Assembly: GCA_946500265.1 (NCBI GenBank) | Contig: CAMMVE010000012.1 | Span: 1 to 46,434, forward strand | Direction: 5' to 3' | Length of the DNA stretch: 46,434 nucleotides | Source: an uncultured Clostridium sp. | GTDB lineage: Bacteria; Bacillota; Clostridia; TANB77; CAG-508 | In this document: piece by piece, positions 9,356-16,697 of the stretch | How positions within the stretch are numbered: position 1 is the stretch's first letter | Layout: each line of letters begins with the position of its first letter | Notes under the pieces: generated by a model | The model's database searches: none | What the model was told of the DNA's origin: nothing | What the model saw: only the letters and a program-made list of their open reading frames with translations | Position numbers and translations under genes: made by a program

Positions 9356-10357
9356 CTATAAAGAGTTAAAGTAAACATTTCCACCAATTATTTCACCTGA
9401 ATGGTATCCTGCTGCTCTGAATGATAAGTATGTGTGGTTTCTTTTACCATTAAGCGCGTCTAAAACAGCTTGTTTTACATATGATGGATAGTTTCCATTT
9501 AATCTTTTTCTCCAATGATTATCTATTGAATAACAGAATTGGCTTGGAGCCATATATTGGCTTAATGGGTCTGAACCATATCTTTTCCAGCTACTACTTA
9601 CTGTTCTGTTACATGCTGTTGTTATAACAGCTAAAGCTCCAGTATAGCTTGAGCTACATTCTTGTGCAGTAATTGCACATAATAAATCTAACTCACTTGC
9701 TGAATATGACCATTTACCGCCATTATATGTTGTTCTTGAGCCACCTCTTGTTGTAATCTGTCTTGTTCTTATTTCAATAATTTTATCAACTGGCTCTTTA
9801 ACTACTTTTGAGTCTATTTTTGTTTTTTCTATTTCTTTACCATTCTGATATTTTATTTTATATGTTACTTCTCTAATTCCATTTTTTCCTTCTTGAACAA
9901 CTCTATCTTGTTTTGTTCCGCTTCCAGTTGTAACATCTTTAGTTATTGTCTCATAAGGTATAGTTTCTTTCTCTACAACTATTTTTTCAGTAATTTTAGA
10001 ATAATTGTCTAGAATTTCTTCAGTTGTTACATCAGAAGATTTCTCCACATTTTCAGATACTTCTACTTCTTCATTTTCTTTTGAAATAATAATTGTGTTA
10101 TTATCAGATAAATTTTCGCTTGTATCTGGAGTTACTTTTTCATCTTCTAACAATACTATATGGTTTTCGTCTAAAATTTCTTTGACACTAGTCTTAGTTG
10201 TTACAACATCCATTTCATAGCCACTTGACAGAACTATTTTAACGTTGTTTACTTTGACATTACCTGCCATTACGCCAACGCCAAGTAGGAAAATAAGTAT
10301 AATGCTAATACATACTATTTTCTTCAGCGATATCGACGCCTTATCATCATTTTTCAT
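9356..10357 (-). CDS. Membrane-anchored SleB-type cell-wall hydrolase with DUF348 and G5 domains
   Basis: A 333-residue exported protein. An N-terminal membrane segment (about 12-31) is followed by a DUF348 ubiquitin-like domain (about 36-95, YabE-like), a G5 domain (about 125-200, with EKETIPYETITKDVTTGSGT) and a C-terminal Hydrolase_2/SleB-like domain (about 222-331). In the last, DLLCAITAQECSSSYTGALA carries the expected catalytic Glu (Glu233), and NRT and HSGEIIGGNVYF match the family end. SleB proteins are lytic transglycosylases used in spore germination; G5 domains bind wall polymers. The combination suggests a peptidoglycan-remodelling enzyme rather than a classical germination enzyme, since SleB usually carries a different wall-binding domain. 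ATG start after GGAGGG; the promoter at 10394-10422 is near-perfect. Confidence 0.85.
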   Translation of the reverse strand: MKNDDKASISLKKIVCISIILIFLLGVGVMAGNVKVNNVKIVLSSGYEMDVVTTKTSVKEILDENHIVLLEDEKVTPDTSENLSDNNTIIISKENEEVEVSENVEKSSDVTTEEILDNYSKITEKIVVEKETIPYETITKDVTTGSGTKQDRVVQEGKNGIREVTYKIKYQNGKEIEKTKIDSKVVKEPVDKIIEIRTRQITTRGGSRTTYNGGKWSYSASELDLLCAITAQECSSSYTGALAVITTACNRTVSSSWKRYGSDPLSQYMAPSQFCYSIDNHWRKRLNGNYPSYVKQAVLDALNGKRNHTYLSFRAAGYHSGEIIGGNVYFNSL

Positions 10358-10393
10358 ACGAAATTTGTTCCCTCCTTTAAAAGCAACAAAGTA

Positions 10394-10422
10394 ATTATAC
10401 CATATTTAATCTTCTCTGTCAA
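10394..10422 (-). promoter_or_regulatory. Consensus sigma-A promoter of the wall hydrolase
   Basis: TTGACA (10422-10417), a 17-bp spacer ending in TGG, and TATAAT (10399-10394) on the minus strand. Consensus boxes with optimal spacing suggest strong vegetative expression, which argues against a forespore-only role for the gene. The rest of 10358-10666 holds only the lemA promoter. Confidence 0.82.
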
Positions 10423-10599
10423 ATTTTGGCTAATTCCTTGTAACGCCTTATATTACTATTATATGCAGCTTGTACCAAAAATATGACTATTTTTGATTTC
10501 TTGTAATCCTTGAGAATGAATAAATTCAAAAAATTAAAATATTTTATAACAAATTTATAACAAAAATTTCACTCTTCTTACATATATTTTTCATAATTG

Positions 10600-10628
10600 T
10601 TGTATAATATTTATTAATGTGGTATTAT
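10600..10628 (+). promoter_or_regulatory. Probable promoter of lemA-htpX
   Basis: TTGTAT (10600-10605), 17-bp spacer, TATTAT (10623-10628) with TGG directly before the -10 box. It lies about 38 bases before the lemA start codon. Confidence 0.5.
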
Positions 10629-10666
10629 AGTTATATAATTTAATTTGAAGATAAGGAGGAAATTTT

Positions 10667-11224
10667 ATGGTACTATGGATTTTATTAGCTATCGTAGTAG
10701 TACTTATCATTGCTTTTGTTGTTATATATAATAGTTTAGTTACAATGAGACTAAGAGTAAAAAATGCTTGGAGTCAAATTGATGTTCAATTACAAAGAAG
10801 ATTTGATTTAATTCCAAACTTAGTTGAAACAGTAAAAGGTTATATGGCACATGAAGCAGACGTATTAACTAAAGTTACTGATTTGCGTTCATCTTGGGCT
10901 GATGCTAAAACTTTAGATGAAAAGGCTAAACTAGATAATGAACTATCTGATACTTTAAAAACTATAATGGCAGTTGCTGAAAATTATCCAGATTTAAAGG
11001 CTAATCAGAATTTCTCAGATTTGCAAACAGAATTAACAAACACAGAAAATAAAATTTCATATTCTAGACAATTCTACAATGATACTGTTACAAGATACAA
11101 TACTAAGTTAGAAGTTTTCCCTTCAAATATCGTTGCATCTATGTTCCATTTTACATCAGAGCAATTATTTGAAGTAGATAATCAAGAAGCTAAAAAGAAT
11201 GTAAAAGTTGATTTTAGTAAATAA
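10667..11224 (+). CDS. lemA: LemA family protein
   Basis: A 185-residue LemA-family protein: one N-terminal membrane helix (about 2-22) followed by a four-helix cytoplasmic or extracytoplasmic bundle. The signature [20 protein letters not shown] and [13 protein letters not shown] is intact, as is the C-terminal [19 protein letters not shown]. The molecular role of LemA is unclear; its near-constant pairing with HtpX suggests the two act together in membrane-protein quality control. Here htpX follows 82 bases downstream on the same strand. ATG start after AAGGAGGAA. Length and motifs are normal. Confidence 0.95.
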   Translation: MVLWILLAIVVVLIIAFVVIYNSLVTMRLRVKNAWSQIDVQLQRRFDLIPNLVETVKGYMAHEADVLTKVTDLRSSWADAKTLDEKAKLDNELSDTLKTIMAVAENYPDLKANQNFSDLQTELTNTENKISYSRQFYNDTVTRYNTKLEVFPSNIVASMFHFTSEQLFEVDNQEAKKNVKVDFSK

Positions 11225-11230
11225 CTGAAA

Positions 11231-11280
11231 ATAGCCACATTTTATTGATTTATGAAAATATCAAATAAACTTGTGGCTAT
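11231..11280 (+). other. Intercistronic hairpin between lemA and htpX
   Basis: ATAGCCACA (11231-11239) pairs with TGTGGCTAT (11272-11280) in a perfect 9-bp stem, and part of the interior (TTTATTGAT with ATCAAATAAA) can pair too. No U-tract follows, so it is more likely an mRNA processing or stability element, or a partial attenuator, than a full terminator. Confidence 0.6.
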
Positions 11281-11306
11281 AATCTTTGTAAAGGACGGAA
11301 TATATT

Positions 11307-12203
11307 ATGTATGAAGATATACGTAACAATAAAATAAAAACAGGAATTATAGTATCTATATTCATAGTTGTAATTACTTTAATTGTATACTATATATGTA
11401 TGGCATTTGACCTTGGCTATATTTCTATTGTAATAGCAGTTGCATTTTCTGTAATAACAGCATGGGCATCATATTATAATAGTGACAAGATTGTATTATC
11501 AATAAATAGAGCTCATCCAGCTACACCTGAAGAATATGAAAAATTAAATAATATCTTAGATGGTCTTATGGTTTCTTCGGGATTAAACCATAGACCTAGA
11601 CTATACGTTATGGATGATCCACAGCCAAATGCATTTGCAACTGGTAGAAATCCTGAAAATTCAGTAATATGTGTTACTACAGGATTACTTGAAAAAATGG
11701 ATTATTACGAACTTGAAGGAGTAGTTGCACACGAATTATCACATATAAAAAATTATGATATACGACTTTCTGCTGTAGTTAGCGTAATGGTTGGTTTTAT
11801 AGTTATACTTGCAGACTGGGTAAGCCGTGCATTATTCTGGGGCAGAGGTAGAGATGATGATAATAGAGGAAATCCAATTTTAATGCTTATTGGACTTATA
11901 TGCTTAATATTAGCTCCAATATTTGGTCAATTAATGCAACTTGCATTATCAAGACGTAGAGAATATCTTGCAGACGCAAGTGCCGTTGAATTAACAAGAA
12001 ATCCAGATGGATTAATATCTGCATTACAAAAATTAGATGCAGATCCAAACGAATTAAAAACAGCCAATAACTCTACAGCTCACATGTATATAGTAAGTCC
12101 ATTTAAAGCAAATGCAAGAGATGGCAAAAAAAGAAAAACAAGTTTATTTTCAACTCACCCTTCTATCCAAGATAGAATTGAGGCAATAAGAAATTTAAAA
12201 TAG
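11307..12203 (+). CDS. htpX: HtpX family membrane zinc protease
   Basis: A 298-residue M48-family integral membrane metalloprotease that degrades misfolded membrane proteins. Two N-terminal membrane segments (about 12-32 and 38-57) precede the catalytic domain. The zinc motif HELSH is at residues 142-146, and the third ligand is probably Glu219 in RRREYLADASA. Two further hydrophobic segments (about 155-176 and 189-212) lie between them, as usual for HtpX. The C-terminal STHPSIQDRIEAI block is conserved. ATG start after AAGGACGG. It is the second gene of the lemA-htpX operon. A family C repeat begins 16 bases after its stop codon. Confidence 0.96.
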   Translation: MYEDIRNNKIKTGIIVSIFIVVITLIVYYICMAFDLGYISIVIAVAFSVITAWASYYNSDKIVLSINRAHPATPEEYEKLNNILDGLMVSSGLNHRPRLYVMDDPQPNAFATGRNPENSVICVTTGLLEKMDYYELEGVVAHELSHIKNYDIRLSAVVSVMVGFIVILADWVSRALFWGRGRDDDNRGNPILMLIGLICLILAPIFGQLMQLALSRRREYLADASAVELTRNPDGLISALQKLDADPNELKTANNSTAHMYIVSPFKANARDGKKRKTSLFSTHPSIQDRIEAIRNLK

Positions 12204-12218
12204 ATTATAAAACAAATT

Positions 12219-12408
12219 AAAAGCAGAAAAAAAGTATATTTTGAGAATTTTCGAAGCGACGCGTAGCGACCAAACGAGCCTTGCAAAAGGCGAGTGCGAT
12301 TGGAGAAACCTAGCAGATGAAAAGAAAATTTATTTTCTTTTCAGAATGCTTAGATGGTTTCGACAACAAGGCGCAAGAAAATTTGAAAAATATACTTTTT
12401 TCTGCTTT
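12219..12408. repeat. Family C MITE-like palindromic element, copy 1
   Basis: A roughly 190-bp element with terminal inverted repeats of about 30 bp (AAAGCAGAAAAAAGTATATT-like at both ends, imperfect). The interior includes GCGACCAAACGAGC and GCGAGTGCGA, and a central hairpin with perfect 12-bp arms TGAAAAGAAAAT/ATTTTCTTTTCA. A second, diverged copy lies at 19437-19716 in the opposite orientation. It holds no plausible gene. The G+C-richer interior differs from the flanking sequence. Confidence 0.8.
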
Positions 12409-12437
12409 AGATAGACAAATTTATGCTTTTATATAAT

Positions 12438-13235
12438 CTATTCAATATTAAACAAATCGCATGCGTTTTCAAATGTAATCTTTGCAATTTCTTCAACTAG
12501 CATTTCCTTTACGCTTGCAATTTTTTCCGCAATAAATCTCACATTTCTTGAATCATTTCTTTTACCCCTATTAGGCTCTGGCGCTAAATAAGGACTATCT
12601 GTTTCTATTAGCATTCTATCTATTGGTACCAATTCTATAATTTCATTTGCATTTTTAGAATTTTTAAATGTAATAGGTCCTGCAAATGAAATATAGTATC
12701 CTAATTTAAGAGCTTCTTTTACTAACTCTCGATTCAATGGGCAACAATGAAATACTCCTCTTTTTAGTACTGTATGCTTCTTTAAAATCTCTAATGTATC
12801 CATTACCGCTTCTCTTGTATGTATCACTATAGGTAGTTCAAACTCATTAGCCATATTAATTTGTTTTATAAAAGCAATTTGTTGCAATTTTCTTCTTTCT
12901 TCATCCTTCTCCCAATAATAATCTAAACCTATTTCCCCTATTGCAACTATTTTGTTATTTGTCTTTAAATTTTTTTCTATAAAATCATGTAAATTTATAA
13001 GTTGTTTTTCTAAATCTATATCTGTTTCTGGTATATCGTTTGGAGATATCCCAGATATTGTATACATCCACTCATATTGTTTTGCAATTTCTAAAGCAGA
13101 TATAGAAGAAGCCAAGCTATAACCTGCTACTACAAGTTTTTCTACACCGGCTTCATGTATTTCCTCTATTATTTTTTCTCTATCTTCATCAAATTTCTCA
13201 TCATTATAGTGAGCATGTGAGTCAAAAAGTTGCAT
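12438..13235 (-). CDS. tatD: TatD family metal-dependent DNase
   Basis: A 265-residue TIM-barrel hydrolase of the TatD family, a metal-dependent 3'-5' exonuclease. Metal and active-site motifs are visible: FDSHAHYND at the N-terminus (two His), IGEIGLDYYW (Glu), PIVIHTREA (His), FHCCP (His) and IETDSPYLAPEP (Asp). I start the protein at the ATG at 13235 (MQLFDSHAHYND). An upstream in-frame extension to 13289 would overlap acpS and adds residues not found in the family, while this ATG follows GAGGGG. The acpS stop codon is 19 bases upstream, so tatD is co-transcribed with acpS. Confidence 0.95.
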   Translation of the reverse strand: MQLFDSHAHYNDEKFDEDREKIIEEIHEAGVEKLVVAGYSLASSISALEIAKQYEWMYTISGISPNDIPETDIDLEKQLINLHDFIEKNLKTNNKIVAIGEIGLDYYWEKDEERRKLQQIAFIKQINMANEFELPIVIHTREAVMDTLEILKKHTVLKRGVFHCCPLNRELVKEALKLGYYISFAGPITFKNSKNANEIIELVPIDRMLIETDSPYLAPEPNRGKRNDSRNVRFIAEKIASVKEMLVEEIAKITFENACDLFNIE

Positions 13236-13254
13236 CTTATAAATCCCCTCAATT

Positions 13255-13653
13255 CTACTCAAATACTGCAACGACACTTGCCACAGCATAATCTTTTATA
13301 TGTGAAATACTAATATCTATTTGTTTTAATTCTAAACTATCCGCAGTTTTTTTCATTTTGTCCTTTATTTTTTCCACATTAATCACAGGTTTTTCACCAA
13401 ATGAACTAATCATTTCTATTTCCTTCCACAAGGCATCTTCTCTGCCATTTATAAATTCAGAAATAGCTTTAAAAACCGCTTCCTTTGCGGCAAAGCCCGC
13501 CGCATAACGTTGGTATTTTAACATTTCTGCTTTATTGCAATAATCTATTTCTCTTTTAGTATAAATTCTATTTAAAAAATTATCTCCTAAATCTTCAATA
13601 GCATTTTTTATTCTATCTACTTCTATAATATCTACTCCTGTGGTTATCTTCAT
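13255..13653 (-). CDS. acpS: Holo-[acyl-carrier-protein] synthase
   Basis: A 132-residue AcpS that transfers the 4'-phosphopantetheine arm of CoA to apo-ACP, activating it for fatty-acid synthesis. The magnesium-binding residues Asp8 in GVDIIEVDRI and Glu58 in FAAKEAVFKA are present, and the C-terminal DISISHIKDYAVASVVA is typical. Start chosen is the ATG at 13653 (MKITTGVDIIE), which gives the usual family length; a longer reading from 13695 runs into a family A repeat and adds 14 unrelated residues. AAAGGA lies about 11 bases upstream. acpS precedes tatD in an operon. Confidence 0.95.
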   Translation of the reverse strand: MKITTGVDIIEVDRIKNAIEDLGDNFLNRIYTKREIDYCNKAEMLKYQRYAAGFAAKEAVFKAISEFINGREDALWKEIEMISSFGEKPVINVEKIKDKMKKTADSLELKQIDISISHIKDYAVASVVAVFE

Positions 13654-13673
13654 ATAACCTAATTTCCTTTCTA

Positions 13674-13719
13674 TGTGAAATGCTGTGGGACACATTTAAA
13701 TGTGCCCCAACATTTCATC
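13674..13719. repeat. Family A palindromic repeat, copy 3
   Basis: Outer TGTGAAA/TTTCATC arms flank the core GGGACACATTTAAATGTGCC. Compared with copies 1, 2, 4 and 6, the core carries a paired G-to-C and C-to-G change (ACACAT/ATGTG instead of ACAGAT/ATCTGT), so the palindrome is kept while the sequence changes. It ends nine bases beyond the stop codon at 13729. Confidence 0.8.
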
Positions 13720-13728
13720 GGTTTTTAT

Positions 13729-14976
13729 CTAAAATCCATAAAAGAGCAATAAAATTGCTAATATATTTATAGCAAATATGGTAAAAACTATAACTCTTGT
13801 TATGTAATTATTTTTATTTAGTTGCTCTACATTATGTTTTTTATATGTAATATCATATTCGTTTTTTATTCTTTCAAACATTTCTTTTAATTCTAAATTT
13901 TCTGCCCAACTATTTTCTAACTTTCTACCAAATTCTTCATTAGTAATATCCTGTATCCATAATTGTTTTGTAAAATCTAAAAAGCCTTTTTCTGCTTTTT
14001 CAAATTTAAACTTGAAATCATGCCCTAACTTATTTAATAGAAATTTCTTATATAATACTATTAAATATGTATATAAATACTCGCTTTCAAACTTTTGTGG
14101 TACCAATGTAAAATTTGATGTATTAATATTTGATGTAAATAAACATGAACTTGTTGCTGTAAATCCATATTTTATATATTGGCTCTTATACAGTGATTTG
14201 CTTTGTCCCAAATCATTAATTGCAAGTTCATCATTTAGTATTTGTGAATTTGCTGGTAAAACGCAGCGAAATTTTTCGAATGTACTATTTAACTCTTCTT
14301 GCTTTGTATTCTCGTTCCAGTCCTTTTGGTCAACACAGGCATATGAGTAAACAAAAAACTTTTCGTTTCCTATATTAGCTTGTCTAGCTAATGCATCATC
14401 TCCAGCTATCTCTTTAATTACTGTTGAAATTCCTTTTACATCTTTAAAAGAGCTAGACTGGATTTTTATATTTTCATATTCTTTTAAATTGTATGCAATT
14501 GAATTTACCTCTCTAAATTTATAATTAAAATTAATTACATCAGAAAATTTATCACTATTTTCTATATTTGTTTTAAATAGTAAAAAGCATATTCCAGTTT
14601 TAAAGCAAATAACCTTTATCTCAGATATTTCAAAAAATATAGAATTATCTGTTTGTACTTTTCCTTGTAAATTTTCTGGTAATTTGTAGTTAAATATATT
14701 GCATTCGTGTTGAGAAAGCAAAGTGGATTTCACAGTGCTATCAAGCTTTTCAAAATCTTTTAATCCACTTTGACTTAATTCAAATGACCAAAACATAAAA
14801 TCTTTTATTTTTGGTAAGAAATAAGTATATAAATGTATGTCTTTTTTCTTATCAAAAAATCTTATTTTACATTTTTTATTATTAACTAATCCTTGTATAT
14901 ATTTCTTATAATTCTCCTCTTCAATTAAATATGGATAAATAAAATACGTATATTGATATTTTGTCATTAGCTCCAT
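13729..14976 (-). CDS. Unrecognised protein with C-terminal membrane anchor
   Basis: A 415-residue protein I do not recognise. There is no signal peptide; one strong hydrophobic segment at about 392-413 ends the protein (VIVFTIFAINILAILLLFYG), making it tail-anchored with a large cytoplasmic part. The soluble portion has aromatic-rich beta-like stretches (FIYPYLIEE, FMFWSFELS, VICFKTGICFLLFKT) and an acidic-helical segment just before the anchor (about 345-385). That layout loosely recalls CorA-like or RMND1-type proteins, but no GMN motif is present and the resemblance is weak. ATG start after AGGAGG. It is flanked on both sides by family A repeats, between acpS and the WG-repeat gene. Low-GC codon use matches the neighbours. 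Confidence 0.7.
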   Translation of the reverse strand: MELMTKYQYTYFIYPYLIEEENYKKYIQGLVNNKKCKIRFFDKKKDIHLYTYFLPKIKDFMFWSFELSQSGLKDFEKLDSTVKSTLLSQHECNIFNYKLPENLQGKVQTDNSIFFEISEIKVICFKTGICFLLFKTNIENSDKFSDVINFNYKFREVNSIAYNLKEYENIKIQSSSFKDVKGISTVIKEIAGDDALARQANIGNEKFFVYSYACVDQKDWNENTKQEELNSTFEKFRCVLPANSQILNDELAINDLGQSKSLYKSQYIKYGFTATSSCLFTSNINTSNFTLVPQKFESEYLYTYLIVLYKKFLLNKLGHDFKFKFEKAEKGFLDFTKQLWIQDITNEEFGRKLENSWAENLELKEMFERIKNEYDITYKKHNVEQLNKNNYITRVIVFTIFAINILAILLLFYGF

Positions 14977-15041
14977 TTTTCTTCCTCCTATTAGTTCATC
15001 TTTATCATTTGTATTTTTAATTGCTATTTACAAAACTTTTT

Positions 15042-15086
15042 GTGAAACTCGGGGACAGATTTTAAAATCTGTCCCCAGTGTTTCAC
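15042..15086. repeat. Family A palindromic repeat, copy 4
   Basis: The best-preserved copy: GTGAAAC/GTTTCAC outer arms and a 26-bp perfect palindromic core, each arm running GGGGACAGATTTT. It ends seven bases beyond the stop codon of the WG-repeat gene at 15093. Confidence 0.85.
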
Positions 15087-15092
15087 TGGTTT

Positions 15093-16622
15093 CTATTTAT
15101 CTGTAAAATAGTACAAGTTTAAATCTTCTCCTAAATGCCACTTTCCGATAAATTCTACTAGCATGTTATCATCCAAATTATATGAATGTGATACCGCAAC
15201 TTGTCCTCTAGAATCTACTGCTCCCCACAATCCATCTTGTTTTACACTTGCATATCCATAATCGTTTTGTTCTCTAGCATCATCATATATGTAATTTACA
15301 ACAACATTTCCATTTTTGTCTACAAATCCATACTTGCCTTCTTCATTTCTACTTACATATATTGTGTTATTGCTTAAAATATCATTTATATTTCTTTCTT
15401 CAAATCTGAAATTATAATATTTATAATCATTATCTTGTCTTACTTTAATAAATCCGTTATTTTCATTAACCTCAGATACTATAACATCCGAAAGCTTAAT
15501 ATTAAGTTCTGAATCTAGCAGATCTGAAGTATTATTCTCAGTTGTAGCCTCATAGAAATTGCCTACATTTCTATACACAATTCCATTATATTTAAAGTCG
15601 ATTACTTTAGTACCTTCTATATTCATAATTCCGTATTTAGAGCCATTTCTTACAATATAATTGTTTCCAGCCCCATATGTTATTCCGTCATATTCTGTAT
15701 TAATTACAGTAGTTCCATCAGAGATTTTTACAACTCCATACTTATCATTATCTACTACAACTGCATTTTCTCCATCAACAGAGACGATGTCATCGTACTC
15801 TCCGGCTAAGTATTTATTGCCATCAGTATCTACTACTTCCCAATTATTTCCTTCTCTAGCAATATAGTAAGTTCCATTTCCATATACATTTTTAATTTCG
15901 TCATATTCTACTGGAACAGCAACTGTTCTAGTAAAACTTATAACTCCATAATTTCCATCAGAATTTTCTACAATATAACCATTTTCAAATTGAGTTGAAA
16001 TTGGTTCTATTCCATTGTATTCTGGTTCTATAATAACTGAACCTACATAATCAATAATTCCATAATTATTATCTTTCTCTACAAGTAAGCTATTATCTAC
16101 ACCTTTTAATGCTGTTATAGAATCATATTCACACTTTGCTATTGTAGTTCCATTTGTATCTATAATTCCATATTTTCCATCTTGCGATACTTTTAAAATA
16201 GATGGTGCATACCATAAATTATTACTTGCATCATAATTTTCAATAGGTTCTACTGAATCATAATTTGTGAATAATTCTTCATTTTTTTCATTTATTACTT
16301 TAGTTTCAAATGTATTATTATCATAATCTACATTTACTGTACAAACAAATACCGGCTTAGAATTGTCTGGAATTACAATATATTCATCATATTCCGGATT
16401 AATAATTATATTTCCACTAGAGTCAATCACTCCCCATTTTTCGTTTGTATATACTGGGAAATATCTTAATGCAACAGTTCTTGTTTGTGTATTGCTTTCT
16501 TCAGTAAATAATTTTTGAATTCCTATTACAAACATCACTATTACAGCTATAGCAATTATTACAGCAAATACTTTCTTTAAATTCAGCTTCTGCTCCCCGT
16601 CATATCTTTTTCCTCTTCCCAT
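15093..16622 (-). CDS. Membrane-anchored WG-repeat protein
   Basis: A 509-residue protein with one N-terminal membrane segment (about 20-38) after a short basic cytoplasmic tail, and an extracytoplasmic region made of about nine WG (KWG) repeats. Examples are EKWGVIDSSGNIIINPEYDE, GKYGIIDTNGTTI, NNYGIIDYVGSVIIEPEY, SKYGIMNIEGTKVIDFKY and GKYGFVDKNGNVVVNYIYDD. Such repeats form beta-structures and are common in surface proteins of Clostridia; binding partners are unknown. I start at the ATG at 16622 (MGRGKRYDG): the ATG four codons earlier contains the Shine-Dalgarno sequence GGAGGT itself. It lies 75 bases downstream of the spoIIE stop, possibly in the same transcript. Confidence 0.9.
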   Translation of the reverse strand: MGRGKRYDGEQKLNLKKVFAVIIAIAVIVMFVIGIQKLFTEESNTQTRTVALRYFPVYTNEKWGVIDSSGNIIINPEYDEYIVIPDNSKPVFVCTVNVDYDNNTFETKVINEKNEELFTNYDSVEPIENYDASNNLWYAPSILKVSQDGKYGIIDTNGTTIAKCEYDSITALKGVDNSLLVEKDNNYGIIDYVGSVIIEPEYNGIEPISTQFENGYIVENSDGNYGVISFTRTVAVPVEYDEIKNVYGNGTYYIAREGNNWEVVDTDGNKYLAGEYDDIVSVDGENAVVVDNDKYGVVKISDGTTVINTEYDGITYGAGNNYIVRNGSKYGIMNIEGTKVIDFKYNGIVYRNVGNFYEATTENNTSDLLDSELNIKLSDVIVSEVNENNGFIKVRQDNDYKYYNFRFEERNINDILSNNTIYVSRNEEGKYGFVDKNGNVVVNYIYDDAREQNDYGYASVKQDGLWGAVDSRGQVAVSHSYNLDDNMLVEFIGKWHLGEDLNLYYFTDK

Positions 16623-16697
16623 AGTGACCTCCATATTGCTTATATTTTTCCATATATACTATATCAAATTTTAATTCTAATTACAATAAAAATGCTA

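Noticed and set aside
13236-13289. Longer N-terminus for TatD overlapping acpS
   Set aside because: It adds 18 residues before the conserved FDSHAH motif and overlaps the acpS coding sequence, while the ATG at 13235 has a good ribosome site.
13654-13695. Longer N-terminus for AcpS
   Set aside because: The extra 14 codons lie in a family A repeat and are absent from the AcpS family.
15041-15086. Family A repeats as ordinary Rho-independent terminators
   Set aside because: The stems are strong but no copy is followed by a run of U on either strand, so simple terminator function is not supported.
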